Shown: positions 36,129-46,550, counted from the stretch's first letter. The stretch is DNA of 64,000 bases from Aquamicrobium lusatiense (GCF_014201615.1 NZ_JACHEU010000005.1:124001-188000), one strand, 5' to 3'. Made by a program: numbers and translations. The notes: a model not told the origin generated them from the sequence alone.

Positions 36129-36604
36129 GCCTGAATGAGTTCTTCCATTTCGGCGTCAGCCGCACGCTCGGCGCGTACAGTTTTCAGGCCGATGAAATCA
36201 AGGCGTTCGCAGCAAAATTCGACCCGCAGCCCTTCCACATGGATGAAGACGCCGCCCGCAACAGCGTATTCGGCGGGCTCTGCGCTTCCGGCTGGCATAC
36301 GGCATCCATGTGGATGCGCTTCAACGCGCAGGATCGCGATGCGGCGATAGCCGGCTGGAAGGGCAAAGGGCCGGCGCCCGAATTCGGCCCCTCCCCCGGC
36401 TTCCGCAATCTGAAATGGCTGAGACCGGTCTATGCCGGCCAGACCATAACCTTCACCCGTACCGATCTGGGGCATCGCCCGCTCGCCTCCCGGCCGGGCT
36501 GGATATTGCTCAATGCCCGAGGCGAAGCCTTCGACGACAAAGGCACAAAGGTGCTCGAATTCGATAACGCGGTGCTGGTGAAGGTTGGAGAAGAGCCCGT
36601 CTGA
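36125..36604 (+). CDS. MaoC-like hotdog dehydratase (copy 2 of pair)
   Basis: This is a 159-residue paralogue of the previous gene, with FDPQPFHMDEDAARNSVFGGLCASGWHTASMWMR and then PSPGFRNLKWLRPVYAGQTITF. The two copies probably form a heterodimer, as some MaoC-like 2-enoyl-CoA hydratases do, but the substrate acyl chain is unknown. ATGA overlap with copy 1 shows translational coupling. A palindromic repeat element starts 17 bases after its stop. Confidence 0.83.
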   Translation: MSLNEFFHFGVSRTLGAYSFQADEIKAFAAKFDPQPFHMDEDAARNSVFGGLCASGWHTASMWMRFNAQDRDAAIAGWKGKGPAPEFGPSPGFRNLKWLRPVYAGQTITFTRTDLGHRPLASRPGWILLNARGEAFDDKGTKVLEFDNAVLVKVGEEPV

Positions 36605-36621
36605 GCCCGGCAGCGACGAAA

Positions 36622-36720
36622 GCATGTCGCCCGAAAGGGAGAACCGGTTTCGGGACGACATGCGCAAAAACAGGAATTTGAAGCGTAAGGAGCGAATCTG
36701 AAAGATCGCGACACGCTTTA
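36622..36720 (+). repeat. Rhizobiales-type palindromic intergenic repeat (copy A)
   Basis: An element of about 100 bases opens GCATGTCGCCCGAAA, has TTTCGGGACGACATGC as its inverted partner, then a second block with GAATCTGAAAGATCGCGACACGCTTTA. A matching copy occurs at 60704-60804. Such elements are frequent between genes in Rhizobiales; it is not coding. The terminal blocks can fold into hairpins. The formal family name was not checked. Confidence 0.7.
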
Positions 36721-36871
36721 ATAGCGCGTCGGCGGCCTATGCGCGCCGCAGATGCAGCGACGGAACAGCATGCGCGTGGCGAATGCTGCCGGCTTCTCCG
36801 GCCAAATGTCCTTGCATTCCATGAGTCAGGCCATGTGGCCCGGCTGAAAGACGATGTGGGCCTTTCCCGCG

Positions 36872-37417
36872 TCAATCGCCCTCGAATTCGATCAGCGTCC
36901 GCACCGGAACGCCGAGCGCTTCCAGCTTCTTGCGGCCGCCGAGGTCGGGCAAATCGATGACGAAGCAGGCCGCCACTATATCGGCCCCGATCTGTCCAAG
37001 CAGCTTGACCGCCGCCTCGGCCGTGCCTCCCGTGGCGATCAGGTCGTCTATGAGAATGACCTTTTCGCCGGGCTTCACCCCGTCACGATGCATTTCCATT
37101 TCATCCAGACCATATTCCAGGCTGTAGGCGACGCGCACCGTATCATGCGGCAGCTTCCCCTTCTTGCGGATCGGCACGAAGCCGGACGAAAGCCGGTGAG
37201 CCACCGCGCCGCCGAGGATGAAGCCACGCGCTTCGATACCCGCGATCTTGTTGACGCCCTTGCCCACGAAAGGCTGCGCCAGCCCTTCCACGGCCATGGC
37301 GAATGCATTGGCATCCCCAAGCAGCGTGGTGATATCGCGAAACTGCACGCCCGGCTTCGGATAGTCGGCAATGGTGCGGATTGCGGAGAGCAGTTTTTCC
37401 GTGGTCGAAGAGGTCAT
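36872..37417 (-). CDS. apt: Adenine phosphoribosyltransferase
   Basis: Apt salvages adenine with PRPP to AMP. The 181-residue type I PRTase has the family start [34 protein letters not shown], and the PRPP loop [21 protein letters not shown]. The ATG at 37417 gives the usual length (about 180). It is leftward, past the petABC terminator; the repeat element lies between its end and the MaoC pair. Confidence 0.95.
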   Translation of the reverse strand: MTSSTTEKLLSAIRTIADYPKPGVQFRDITTLLGDANAFAMAVEGLAQPFVGKGVNKIAGIEARGFILGGAVAHRLSSGFVPIRKKGKLPHDTVRVAYSLEYGLDEMEMHRDGVKPGEKVILIDDLIATGGTAEAAVKLLGQIGADIVAACFVIDLPDLGGRKKLEALGVPVRTLIEFEGD

Positions 37418-37460
37418 GGACAGTTTCCGGTTTCGCGCCGATGTTGCGTGGGTTCGGGCC

Positions 37461-37487
37461 AAAAGAAAAGGGCGCCAAGCAGCGCCC
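37461..37487 (-). terminator. Terminator of the petABC operon
   Basis: On the minus strand GGGCGC-TGCTTG-GCGCCC forms a 6-bp GC stem followed by TTTTCTTTT, about 28 bases past the petC stop and upstream of apt. Confidence 0.85.
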
Positions 37488-37515
37488 TTTCATTTTTAAT
37501 CTCCAGACAAGCCGC

Positions 37516-38370
37516 TCAGTGGGGGACGTTCGCCCATACCCTGCGCTTGGTGGCGTACATCAGACCGGCGAACAGGATCAGGAACACCATGACCCGGAAG
37601 CCGGTCTTCTTGCGGCTTTCGAGATGCGGCTCGGCAGCCCACATCAGGAACGCGGACACGTCGCGCGAATACTGATCGACCGTCTGCGGCGCACCATCGT
37701 CATACGTCACCTGATCATCGGACAAGGGAGCGGCCATGGCCAGCGACTTGCCGCCGATGAAATACGGATTGTAGTGCGTGCCTTCGGCGATCTCCATGCC
37801 TGCCGGCGGCTCCTCGTCGTAGCCGGTCAGCAGCGAGTAGATGTAGTCCGGACCGTTTTCGGCATACTGCGTGAAGATGTCGAAAATGAACGTCGGGAAT
37901 CCACGCTCCACGCCGCGCGCCTTGGCGATCAGCGAAAAGTCAGGCGGCGCAGCGCCACCGTTGGAGGCCGCAGCTGCCTGATGGTTCGGGAACGGCGGCG
38001 TGAAGTAATCGGACGGCAGACCCGGACGCTCGAACATGTCGCCATCGTCGTTCGGGCCATCTTCGATGGTGTATTCGGCAGCAAACGCCTTCACCTGCGC
38101 TTCCGAATAGCCAAGGTCCTCAAGCGTACGGAACGCGACCAGATCCATGGAGTGACATGCGGAGCAGACCTCCTTGTAGACCTTGAGGCCACGCTGAAGC
38201 TGCGCCTTGTCATAGGTGCCGAACGGGCCCGCAAAGCTCCACTCCACATTCTTGGGCTTGTGGATGGGGAAATGCGTCGGCTCGGTCGCGCTGTGCTCTT
38301 CCTGAGCGATGGCGGTGCCTGCGGCTATCGCCATGCCCACCGCGGCCAGTGAAGCGAGAATCTTCTTCAT
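37516..38370 (-). CDS. petC: Cytochrome c1 of the bc1 complex
   Basis: PetC passes electrons from the Rieske protein to soluble cytochromes at the periplasmic face. The 284-residue precursor has a signal peptide (cut near IAQ), the haem c motif CSACH at residues 69-73, the axial methionine region SLAMAAPLSDD, and one C-terminal membrane anchor (FRVMVFLILFAGLMYA). The ATG at 38370 is preferred over TTG at 38376, with AGAGGA upstream. It is last in petA-petB-petC, 29 bases after petB. Confidence 0.95.
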   Translation of the reverse strand: MKKILASLAAVGMAIAAGTAIAQEEHSATEPTHFPIHKPKNVEWSFAGPFGTYDKAQLQRGLKVYKEVCSACHSMDLVAFRTLEDLGYSEAQVKAFAAEYTIEDGPNDDGDMFERPGLPSDYFTPPFPNHQAAAASNGGAAPPDFSLIAKARGVERGFPTFIFDIFTQYAENGPDYIYSLLTGYDEEPPAGMEIAEGTHYNPYFIGGKSLAMAAPLSDDQVTYDDGAPQTVDQYSRDVSAFLMWAAEPHLESRKKTGFRVMVFLILFAGLMYATKRRVWANVPH

Positions 38371-38399
38371 ACCCAAATTCCTCTCGAAAGACTCGTCGC

Positions 38400-39704
38400 T
38401 CAGCCGCGGGTTTCAGGCGACGCAGCAGCGCCTTCGGGGTGGACGGCTCCGCCGGCCTTATTCTTCTCCAGCACTGCCTCGGTGATCGAGTTGGGCAGGC
38501 GCCGTGGCGTCTCGATCAGCCCCAGAACCGGCATGATCACGATGAAGAACCCGAAATAGTAGAGCGTCGCGATCTGCGCCATGATCACATAGGATCCTTC
38601 CGCCGGACGCGACCCCAGCCAGCCGAGGAACACGCAGTCGATGAGGAAGATCCAGAAGAACAGACGGTACCACGGACGGTAGACCGCGGAACGAACCTTC
38701 GACGTGTCGAGCCACGGCACCACGAACAGCACGGCGATGGCGCCGAACATGGCCAGAACGCCGCCCAGCTTGGAGTCGATCGGGCCGATGTTGAAGGTGA
38801 TGGCGCGCAGGATCGCGTAGAACGGCAGGAAGTACCATTCCGGAACGATGTGGGCCGGCGTCTTCAGCGGATCAGCCTGAATGTAGTTGTCCGGGTGGCC
38901 GAGATAGTTCGGCATGTAGAAGATGAAGTAGGCGAAGAAGATCAGGAACACGATCATGCCCAGCGCGTCCTTGATTGTCGCGTAAGGCGTGAAGGCGACC
39001 GTGTCGGTCTTCGACTTCACCTCGATGCCGGTCGGATTGTTCTGGCCCGTCACGTGGAGGGCCCAGACGTGCAGCACGACCACGCCGGCGATCATGAACG
39101 GCAGCAGGTAGTGCAGCGCGAAGAAGCGGTTCAGCGTCGGATTGTCGACGGCAAAGCCACCGAGCAGCAGTTCCTGAATCCACGTCCCCACCACCGGAAT
39201 GGCAGTGAAGAAGCCGGTGATGACGGTAGCGCCCCAGAAGGACATCTGACCCCAGGGCAGAACGTAGCCCATGAAACCGGTCGCCATCATCAGAAGGTAA
39301 ATGATGCAGCCCAGGATCCACAGCAGCTCACGCGGCGCCTTGTAGGAGCCGTAGTAGAGGCCGCGCATGATGTGGAGATAGACGGCAATAAAGAAGAACG
39401 ACGCGCCGTTGGCGTGCATGTAGCGCAGCAGCCAGCCGGAGTTCACGTCACGCATGATCTTCTCGACGGAGCCGAACGCGATGCCGGTGTCGGACGCGTA
39501 ATGCATCGCCAGCACGATGCCGGTGATGATCTGCGAGACCAGCATGATCGACAGGATGCCGCCGAAGGTCCACATGTAGTTGAGGTTACGCGGAACCGGA
39601 TAGGCAATGAAGCTGTCATAGACCAGCCGCGGCAGCGGCAGACGTGCATCGAACCAGCGGCCAAGGCCGGTGGTCGGCTCATAGGTGGAGTGTCCCTCGC
39701 TCAT
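38400..39704 (-). CDS. petB: Cytochrome b of the bc1 complex
   Basis: The 434-residue protein has eight or more membrane segments and carries the b-type haems and the quinol sites. [15 protein letters not shown] (the PEWY Qo motif), the long TM region [21 protein letters not shown] and paired histidines fit bacterial cytochrome b. There is a C-terminal cytosolic tail of about 25 residues. ATG at 39704 with a GGGG-type site; 16 bases after petA. Confidence 0.96.
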   Translation of the reverse strand: MSEGHSTYEPTTGLGRWFDARLPLPRLVYDSFIAYPVPRNLNYMWTFGGILSIMLVSQIITGIVLAMHYASDTGIAFGSVEKIMRDVNSGWLLRYMHANGASFFFIAVYLHIMRGLYYGSYKAPRELLWILGCIIYLLMMATGFMGYVLPWGQMSFWGATVITGFFTAIPVVGTWIQELLLGGFAVDNPTLNRFFALHYLLPFMIAGVVVLHVWALHVTGQNNPTGIEVKSKTDTVAFTPYATIKDALGMIVFLIFFAYFIFYMPNYLGHPDNYIQADPLKTPAHIVPEWYFLPFYAILRAITFNIGPIDSKLGGVLAMFGAIAVLFVVPWLDTSKVRSAVYRPWYRLFFWIFLIDCVFLGWLGSRPAEGSYVIMAQIATLYYFGFFIVIMPVLGLIETPRRLPNSITEAVLEKNKAGGAVHPEGAAASPETRG

Positions 39705-39720
39705 CGAATTGTCCCCTGCC

Positions 39721-40284
39721 TCAGCCTATGCGGATCTTGGTATCGGAAATGAACTCGAAGACCGGCACGGTCATGTTCTCGGGCGCCGGGCCTTTGCGGA
39801 TGCGGCCGGCCGTATCGTAGTGCGAGCCGTGGCACGGGCAGAACCAGCCGCCGAAATCGCCCTGCTGGCCGAGCGGAATGCAGCCGAGATGGGTGCAGAC
39901 GCCGACCATGACAAGCCAGTTTTCCTTGCCTTCACCAGCCGAACGATCAATGTCGTTGGCAGGCGCATCGGAAGCGATGTTGGCGTTACGGGCCACCGGG
40001 TCCTTCAGTTCATCGAGCTTCACCGCCTTGGCGGCCTCGATTTCCTGCTCGGTGCGGTTGCGCACGAAAACCGGCTTGCCGCGCCACTTCACGGTCAGCG
40101 ACATGCCCGGCTCCAGAGCCGCGACATCGACTTCAACCGAGGAAAGCGCACGCGTCGACGCGTCAGGACGCATCTGGTCGATGAACGGCCAGGCCACAGC
40201 GCCTGCACCGACAACGCCGGCCATGCCGGTGGCGATGTATAGAAAATCTCGCCGGGCTGGATTTTCGATATCTGTTTCGCTCAC
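39721..40284 (-). CDS. petA: Rieske iron-sulfur subunit of the bc1 complex
   Basis: The 187-residue Rieske protein carries a single N-terminal membrane anchor with a Tat-type [10 protein letters not shown] signal, and the 2Fe-2S ligand motifs CTHLGC and CPCHGSHYD near the C-terminus. I choose the GTG start at 40284 ([14 protein letters not shown]), which matches the family; an ATG eight codons upstream is also open. It takes electrons from quinol and passes them to cytochrome c1. It heads petABC. Confidence 0.95.
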   Translation of the reverse strand: MSETDIENPARRDFLYIATGMAGVVGAGAVAWPFIDQMRPDASTRALSSVEVDVAALEPGMSLTVKWRGKPVFVRNRTEQEIEAAKAVKLDELKDPVARNANIASDAPANDIDRSAGEGKENWLVMVGVCTHLGCIPLGQQGDFGGWFCPCHGSHYDTAGRIRKGPAPENMTVPVFEFISDTKIRIG

Positions 40285-40535
40285 GGGTGACTGATCCTTT
40301 CGCCTCATCCGTGCCGAAAGATCGAGCCTTTTCCCCGCTCAAACGCCAGCCTTTTACGCATGGCAACAGGCTAGCGAACTCCTCCGGCATTTTGACTTCG
40401 GTTTATGCGCGAAGGCAGCACTTGTCCAGACCGCAACATGAAGATGGGCAGATTGTCGCGGGCAATGAAAAATGCCGGTTTTTTCCGGCTTTAGCCCGTC
40501 GCGCGCAAGTATGGGAAAAGGTCTGCGCGTCGGGC

Positions 40536-42416
40536 TCAGGCTGGCCGGGTTTCTTCCAGAGGGCTTTCCTCATTGAACAGGAAACCACCGGATTGCCGCT
40601 TCCACAGCCGCGCATAGAGGCCGTCCAGCGCCACCAGTTCCTCATGCGTGCCCTGCTCCACGATGCGCCCCTGATCAAGCACGACCAGACGGTCGAGCGC
40701 CGCGATGGTCGAAAGGCGGTGCGCGATGGCGATGACGGTCTTGCCTTCCATCAGCCTGTGGAGATTTTCCTGGATCGCGGCCTCGACATCCGAATCGAGC
40801 GCCGATGTGGCCTCGTCGAGGATGAGAATCGGCGCGTCTTTCAGGAAAACGCGGGCAATCGCGACGCGCTGACGCTGGCCGCCGGAGAGCTTGACGCCGC
40901 GCTCGCCGACAAAAGCATCGTAACCGCTGCGACCACGATTGTCGCGCAGGGTGGAGATAAACTCATTCGCTTCGGCCTTGCGGGCCGCAGCGATCACCTC
41001 TTCTTCCGTTGCATCCGGTGCGCCCAGCCTGATGTTGTCACGCAGGGAGCGGTGAAACAGCGCCGTATCCTGACTGACAACACCGATATTGGATCGCAGG
41101 GAATTCTGGGGGACGGTCCTTATATCCTGCCCGTCGATGCTTATCGAACCGCCCTCGGCGTCGTAGAGGCGCAGGATGAGATTGACCAGAGTGGTCTTGC
41201 CCGCGCCCGACGGACCGATCAGGCCGATCTTCTCGCCCGGTCTTACGGTCAGGTCGATGCCGTCAAGAACGCCCCGTCCCTTGCCATAATGGAAAGCAAG
41301 ATCCCTGACTTCGATGCGCCCGCCGGTGACGACAAGCTCCTGCGCATCGGGCGCATCGACCAGCCCGAGCGGCTGCGAGATCAGTTCCTTGGAGTTTTCC
41401 AGCACGCCCAGATTCCGCAGGATGCCATTGAGCTGCATCATCAGGCGGCCGAGCAGCATGTTGAGGCGCAGCACCAGCGAAAGCGTGAAGGCCACCGCGC
41501 CGACAGTGATGGCACCTTCGACCCACAGATAGATGGAGAAGCAGGCGATCAGCGTGATCATGACGCCCGAGAGCGCCGTCAGCGCCATGCGCACCCCGGT
41601 CAGGCGGCGCGTGAAGGGACGCAGCGCGCCAAGGAAAATGTCGAAGCCATTGCGCAGGTAGCGGTCGTCGCCATCGGCGGCGAACAGCTTCAGCGTCTGC
41701 ACATTCGAATAGGAATCGACGATGCGGCCATTGATCATCGAGCCCGCTTCGGCGGTGGCTTCCGCATGCTTGCGGATTTCAGGCACATAGATGCGCGCCA
41801 GCCAGCCGAAGGCAACGATCCAGACGACGACAAGAGCCGCCAGCCGCCAGTCGAGGCCGGCCACCAGCACAAGCGTCGTGACCGTATAGACGATCATGAA
41901 CCACACGACCTCGATGAAGCTCTCCATCAGGTCGCCGGTCGCCTGCCCCGCCTGCCACACCTTGGTGGCGATGCGGCCGGCGAAATCGTTCTGGAAGAAG
42001 GAATAGGACTGGCGCGAGACATGCCGGTGCGCCTGCCAGCGCACCAGATTGTAGAAGCCCGGCGTTATGGTCTGCTCGTTCAGCAGGGCAGAAAGGCTGA
42101 CCACGATGGTGCGGCCGACCAGCACCACCGCGACCATGAAAATCAGTTCCCAGCCTGCGGCATCCCAGAGCGCTGCCCAGCTGCGTTCGGAAGGGAGCTG
42201 GTCGAGTATGTCGACCAGCCGTCCGACGAAATAAAACAGCCCCGCCTCCACCAGCGGCGCCACGCCGCCGATGATCAGCATGGCGAAGAACGCGAACTTC
42301 GCCTGACCCACATAGTGCCAAAGGAAGCCGCCGGCACTTGCCGGCGGCCTCAGGTTCGCGGGCTCCCGGAACGGATCGACCCGCTCCTCGAACCAGTTGT
42401 AGATGGCCTTCATCAT
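40536..42416 (-). CDS. ABC exporter half-transporter, MsbA/LmrA-like (paralogue 1)
   Basis: The 626-residue protein has an N-terminal membrane domain of six segments (about 30-335) and a C-terminal ATPase domain. The ATPase domain has Walker A GPSGAGKTT, signature LSGGQRQRVAIARVF, Walker B ILILDEATSALD and the H-loop IAHRLSTI. The N-terminus is NWFEERVDPF. It is 58 bases downstream of a paralogue with the same layout, so the two probably form a heterodimeric exporter. Substrate unknown; lipid or drug export is possible. It lies between petA and trmL. Confidence 0.88.
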   Translation of the reverse strand: MMKAIYNWFEERVDPFREPANLRPPASAGGFLWHYVGQAKFAFFAMLIIGGVAPLVEAGLFYFVGRLVDILDQLPSERSWAALWDAAGWELIFMVAVVLVGRTIVVSLSALLNEQTITPGFYNLVRWQAHRHVSRQSYSFFQNDFAGRIATKVWQAGQATGDLMESFIEVVWFMIVYTVTTLVLVAGLDWRLAALVVVWIVAFGWLARIYVPEIRKHAEATAEAGSMINGRIVDSYSNVQTLKLFAADGDDRYLRNGFDIFLGALRPFTRRLTGVRMALTALSGVMITLIACFSIYLWVEGAITVGAVAFTLSLVLRLNMLLGRLMMQLNGILRNLGVLENSKELISQPLGLVDAPDAQELVVTGGRIEVRDLAFHYGKGRGVLDGIDLTVRPGEKIGLIGPSGAGKTTLVNLILRLYDAEGGSISIDGQDIRTVPQNSLRSNIGVVSQDTALFHRSLRDNIRLGAPDATEEEVIAAARKAEANEFISTLRDNRGRSGYDAFVGERGVKLSGGQRQRVAIARVFLKDAPILILDEATSALDSDVEAAIQENLHRLMEGKTVIAIAHRLSTIAALDRLVVLDQGRIVEQGTHEELVALDGLYARLWKRQSGGFLFNEESPLEETRPA

Positions 42417-42474
42417 CGCAGCTGCTCCGCCGGTTCAGCGTGGAAAGATTGCCGCTCGGTGGAGCATGCGTCGA

Positions 42475-44361
42475 TCATTCGGCCGGCTCTTCTCCAAGTT
42501 CGAGTTTCATGCGGGCAGCCGGCTCATGCTGTCCGTCATCGACGAGGAAACCGCCGGACTGACGCTGCCACAGCTGCGCATAGAGGCCGCCCCTTTCGAT
42601 CAGCTCGTCATGGGTGCCTTCCTCGATGACGCGACCCTTGTCCATGACCACCAGCCGGTCCATCGCCGCGATGGTCGAAAGCCGGTGTGCGATGGCGATG
42701 ACGGTCTTGCCCTGCATGAGCCGGTAGAGGTTCTCCTGAATGGCGGATTCGACCTCCGAGTCGAGCGCGGACGTCGCCTCGTCAAGGATGAGAATCGGTG
42801 CGTCCTTCAGCATAACACGCGCGATGGCGATGCGTTGCCTCTGGCCGCCCGACAGCTTCACGCCCCGCTCACCGACATGGGCATCCAGTCCCTTGCGCCC
42901 CTTGACGTCGGAAAGCCCGGCGATGAAATCCAAAGCCTCGGCCCGCCGTGCCGCCTCGATCACCATCTCCTCGGTCGCATTGGGACGGCCGTAGAGGATG
43001 TTGTCGCGCACGGAGCGGTGCAGGAGTGACGTGTCCTGCGTGACCATGCCGATATGGGCGCGCAGCGAATCCTGCGTCACATCGGCAATGTCCTGCCCAT
43101 CGATCAGGATGTGCCCGCGCTCGAGGTCGTAGAAACGCAACAGGAGGTTGACGAGTGTCGACTTGCCCGCGCCCGAGCGGCCGACAACGCCCACCTTCTC
43201 GCCCGGCTTCACGGTCAGTGAAAGGTGCTCGATGATGCCCCTCTTCTTTCCGTAGTGGAAACCGATGTCGTCGAAACGGATTTCTCCCTTGTCGACCATC
43301 AGTTCCTTCGCGCCCGGCTTGTCCTCGACCAGACGCGGGATCGAGATCGAACCGATGCCATCCTGGACCGTGCCGATGTTCTCGAACAGCGCCGAGACTT
43401 CCCACATGATCCACTGGGACATGCCCCACAGCCTCAGTACGAGGCCGATGACCACCGCGACGGCGCCGATCGACACCTGCTCGCCCAGCCACAGCCAGAT
43501 CGACAGGCCGGCCACGGCAACCAGAAGCATCGAGTTCAGCAGGTAGAGAACCCCGTAGAGGCTCGTCACCAGCCGCATCGCCCGGTAGACGGTGTCGAGG
43601 AACAGCGCCATGCTTTCGCGCGCATAGCTGGCTTCCCGCCTTGCGTGCGAGAACAGCTTCACCGTCTGGATGTTGGTGTAGCTGTCCACGATGCGCCCGG
43701 TCATCAGCGAGCGCGCGTCGGCCTGTTCCTTGCCGACCTTGCCCAGGCGCGGCACGAAGTACTTCAGCAGGAACAGATAGCCCACCAGCCACACCAGCAG
43801 CGGCGCGGCCAGCCGCCAGTCGGCCGAGCCGACGATAACCAGCACGCCGAGGAAATAGACGACGACATAATTGAGCACATCGACCAGCTTGATCACGCAA
43901 TCGCGCACCGCCAGCGCGGTCTGCATCAGCTTGGTGGCGATACGGCCGGCGAACTCGTCCTGATAGAAGGTCATCGACTGCTTGAGCAGGTAGCGATGCA
44001 CCTGCCAGCGGATGCGCATCGGGTGATTGCCCATCAGCGTCTGCGTGTGGATGAGCGACTGGAACCACACCGTACCCGGCAGCAGCACCAGCACGACAAA
44101 GGCCATGCCGGCCAGCTTCCAGCCTTCCGTCCGCAGGAAGGTTTCGCGATCATGCGCTGACAGCCAGTCCACGATCGAGCCGAGAAACTGGAACATCCAC
44201 ACTTCCGTGATGGCGATGGCAGCGATCAGGACCGCATCAATGGCGATATAAGGCCATGCGCCGCGCGTGAAATGCACACAGAAGGCAATGAGGGTTTTGG
44301 GCGGCTCTGCCGTCTCCTCTATGGGAAAGGGATCAAGCCTCTTTTCAAACCAGCGAAACAT
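42475..44361 (-). CDS. ABC exporter half-transporter, MsbA/LmrA-like (paralogue 2)
   Basis: The 628-residue exporter (MFRWFEKRLDPF start) parallels the neighbouring one. Six membrane segments are followed by the ATPase with GRSGAGKSTL, LSGGQRQRIAIARVM and ILILDEATSALD. The open frame reaches an upstream ATG at 44442, but the ATG at 44361 has a weak AGAGAA site and the same N-terminus as the paralogue. Both copies keep intact Walker B and H-loop, so neither is obviously a degenerate subunit. It is probably the first gene of the pair. Confidence 0.88.
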   Translation of the reverse strand: MFRWFEKRLDPFPIEETAEPPKTLIAFCVHFTRGAWPYIAIDAVLIAAIAITEVWMFQFLGSIVDWLSAHDRETFLRTEGWKLAGMAFVVLVLLPGTVWFQSLIHTQTLMGNHPMRIRWQVHRYLLKQSMTFYQDEFAGRIATKLMQTALAVRDCVIKLVDVLNYVVVYFLGVLVIVGSADWRLAAPLLVWLVGYLFLLKYFVPRLGKVGKEQADARSLMTGRIVDSYTNIQTVKLFSHARREASYARESMALFLDTVYRAMRLVTSLYGVLYLLNSMLLVAVAGLSIWLWLGEQVSIGAVAVVIGLVLRLWGMSQWIMWEVSALFENIGTVQDGIGSISIPRLVEDKPGAKELMVDKGEIRFDDIGFHYGKKRGIIEHLSLTVKPGEKVGVVGRSGAGKSTLVNLLLRFYDLERGHILIDGQDIADVTQDSLRAHIGMVTQDTSLLHRSVRDNILYGRPNATEEMVIEAARRAEALDFIAGLSDVKGRKGLDAHVGERGVKLSGGQRQRIAIARVMLKDAPILILDEATSALDSEVESAIQENLYRLMQGKTVIAIAHRLSTIAAMDRLVVMDKGRVIEEGTHDELIERGGLYAQLWQRQSGGFLVDDGQHEPAARMKLELGEEPAE

Positions 44362-44806
44362 CTTTGTTCTCTTGCGTTCAAATTTCGATGCCCGCGCAGC
44401 GACCCTGGAAAGCCGGAAAAACAGCCACGAAAGCAGCCGCATGCGGGGAATATAGGGCTGCCTCGCCGAATGCCCACGACAGGATACGGAACGAGGCGGT
44501 AGCTTAAGGATCTGATGGACGAGACAAGTCGGGATTCCTGCAGGACACCACGCGTGGTTCCAGCGGAAATCGAATCGAGCGTGCTTGTTAGATCAGATGA
44601 ACGTCGAACCGACTGCCGCCATCAGGCGACTGGTGGGAGACGGTACATGATTGGGTGCATCGGCATATGCATATCCGCCTCCTTCGGTTCGAGTTGACAA
44701 TGAAGCGTCTATATATCCATTCGCAAATCATGGCCAGACCTCATCCGGGCAAGCGGACAATGCCCGCGCCGCCTGTGGCCGAACTGCAACGGAACCAGTG
44801 ACCTAT
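44362..44806. other. Divergent intergenic region
   Basis: About 445 bases lie between the leftward ABC exporter and the rightward trmL gene and should carry both promoters. A perfect TTGACA occurs at 44694-44699, but no properly spaced -10 box accompanies it on the plus strand. Open frames crossing it (for example from 44515 or 44651) lack ribosome binding sites. Confidence 0.45.
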
Positions 44807-45271
44807 ATGTCTCCCGCAAACCGCCCCCGCATCGCACTCTACCAGCCCGACATCGCCGGCAATACCGGCACCATATTGCGGCTGGCCGCCTGTCTGGGGC
44901 TCGACGTCGACCTGATCGAACCGGCAGGATTCGATATTTCCGACCGTGCCCTGAAACGGGCGGGCATGGATTATCTGGAGATGGCCGCCCTCACCCGCCA
45001 TGTCGACTGGAACGCCTTCGAGGAAGAAAGACGGCAGAGAAGGCGACGTCTGGTGCTGCTCTCCACCAAAGCCGTGGCCTCCTATACGGATTTTGACTTC
45101 GCTTCCACCGACACGCTGCTGTTCGGGCGCGAATCGGCCGGCGTTCCCGAGCGCGTGCATGACAGCGCCGATGCACGCCTCACCATCCCGATGGTCGAAG
45201 GCGCCCGCAGCATCAACATCGCCCTGTCGGTCGCCATGGTGGCGGGAGAAGCTCTCCGGCAATTGCGCTGA
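44807..45271 (+). CDS. trmL: tRNA (cytidine(34)-2'-O)-methyltransferase
   Basis: TrmL is a SPOUT-class enzyme that methylates the wobble ribose of leucine tRNAs. The 154-residue protein starts MSPANRPRIALYQPDIAGNTG and holds the knot motifs GRESAGVPE and IPMVEGARSINIALSVAMVAGEALRQL. The length matches TrmL (about 155). A GTG three codons upstream of the ATG at 44807 is a possible alternative start. It is convergent with a small gene next to hemF. Confidence 0.92.
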   Translation: MSPANRPRIALYQPDIAGNTGTILRLAACLGLDVDLIEPAGFDISDRALKRAGMDYLEMAALTRHVDWNAFEEERRQRRRRLVLLSTKAVASYTDFDFASTDTLLFGRESAGVPERVHDSADARLTIPMVEGARSINIALSVAMVAGEALRQLR

Positions 45272-45277
45272 GGCGTT

Positions 45278-45583
45278 TCAATCCGCAGCCGGCAGCCGGC
45301 GTATGGTGAATTCGATCACGTCGCCCGGACGCTCGAACCAACTTTCGATTTCGGTCCAGTAGGCCTGCTTCGGCCAGCGTTTGAACCATTCCTGCGCCTT
45401 GGCGCGCGCCTCCGGGCGCGACAGCACGAAGGTCTCCCTCAGGAAACCGTCGCGCGACTTGCCGCCGCGCTCCATGCGGCTTCGTTCCAGCCGCTTCTTC
45501 AGCCCATCCAGCGGCGGTCTTGCGGGCGTTCGCAAAAAAGCCTCCTTGACGCTTGCTTCACAGAGATTAGGGATCACGGCCAC
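45278..45583 (-). CDS. Conserved hypothetical protein next to hemF
   Basis: This 101-residue cytosolic protein is rich in Arg/Lys and aromatic residues ([58 protein letters not shown]). I do not recognise it. It ends six bases from the trmL stop and is divergent from hemF; the open reading frame is clean and the codon use resembles neighbouring genes. The start is uncertain, since the N-terminal stretch ([11 protein letters not shown]) overlaps the hemF promoter region. Confidence 0.55.
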   Translation of the reverse strand: MAVIPNLCEASVKEAFLRTPARPPLDGLKKRLERSRMERGGKSRDGFLRETFVLSRPEARAKAQEWFKRWPKQAYWTEIESWFERPGDVIEFTIRRLPAAD

Positions 45584-45626
45584 AAAAGACGAGTCATTTT
45601 ACGGACCACGGGGTCCGCAAGCGGAG

Positions 45627-46550
45627 ATGCCAGTGCAACAGCGACCCGACATTCCGGCAGGACTGCCCGCCGACATCGAAGAAAAGAAGCAGACGGCAAG
45701 GTTCTGGTTCGAGGAATTGCGCGACCGCATCTGCGCGGCTTTTGAAAGCCTCGAGGACGAATTGTCCGGCCCGCAATCTTCATGGACGCCCGGCCGCTTC
45801 GAGCGCACGCCCTGGGATCGCGACGAAGGTCGCGGCGGTGGCGGCGTCATGTCGATCATGAAGGGCCGCCTCTTCGAGAAGGTCGGCGTCCACACCTCCA
45901 CCGTCCATGGCGAGTTTTCGCCCGAGTTCCGCAGCCACATTCCCGGTGCGGACGAAGATCCGCGCTTCTGGGCCAGCGGCATTTCCCTGATCGCGCATCC
46001 GTGGAACCCGAACGTCCCGACCGTCCACATGAACACGCGCATGGTCGTCACCTCGCGCCAGTGGTTCGGCGGCGGCGCGGACCTCACCCCTGTGCTTGAC
46101 AGGCGGCGCACGCAGGAAGACCCCGACACGGTGGCTTTCCACCGCGCCATGCAGTTCGCCTGCGACAAGCATGCCGGCATCGTCGATTACGGCCGCTACA
46201 AGGAATGGTGCGACGAATATTTCTTCCTGCCACACCGCAACGAGCCGCGCGGCATCGGCGGCATCTTCTTCGACTGGCTGCATTCGCCCGAGGACAAGGG
46301 CGGCTGGAAGGCGGATTTCGCCTTCGTGCAGGATGTCGGCCGCGCCTTCCTGGTTGCCTACCAGCACGTCGTGCGCAGGAACTTCAACGATGGCTGGACC
46401 GAGCAGGACCGCGAGGAGCAACTGATCCGTCGCGGCCGCTACGCGGAGTTCAACCTGCTCTATGACCGCGGAACCACGTTCGGTTTGAAGACCGGCGGCA
46501 ACGTCAACTCCATCCTTTCCAGCCTGCCCCCGGAAGCGAAATGGCCCTGA
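45627..46550 (+). CDS. hemF: Oxygen-dependent coproporphyrinogen III oxidase
   Basis: HemF converts coproporphyrinogen III to protoporphyrinogen IX with O2 in haem synthesis. The 307-residue protein contains the family motifs [56 protein letters not shown] and [12 protein letters not shown] near the active site. The frame extends upstream, but the ATG at 45627 ([12 protein letters not shown]) fits relatives; GTG at 45633 has better GGAG spacing and is an alternative. A striking palindrome follows its stop at 46592-46638. Confidence 0.94.
   Translation: MPVQQRPDIPAGLPADIEEKKQTARFWFEELRDRICAAFESLEDELSGPQSSWTPGRFERTPWDRDEGRGGGGVMSIMKGRLFEKVGVHTSTVHGEFSPEFRSHIPGADEDPRFWASGISLIAHPWNPNVPTVHMNTRMVVTSRQWFGGGADLTPVLDRRRTQEDPDTVAFHRAMQFACDKHAGIVDYGRYKEWCDEYFFLPHRNEPRGIGGIFFDWLHSPEDKGGWKADFAFVQDVGRAFLVAYQHVVRRNFNDGWTEQDREEQLIRRGRYAEFNLLYDRGTTFGLKTGGNVNSILSSLPPEAKWP

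Noticed and set aside
44694..44715. TTGACA followed by TATATA upstream of trmL
   Set aside because: The spacing between the two boxes is about 10 bases, too short for a sigma-70 promoter.
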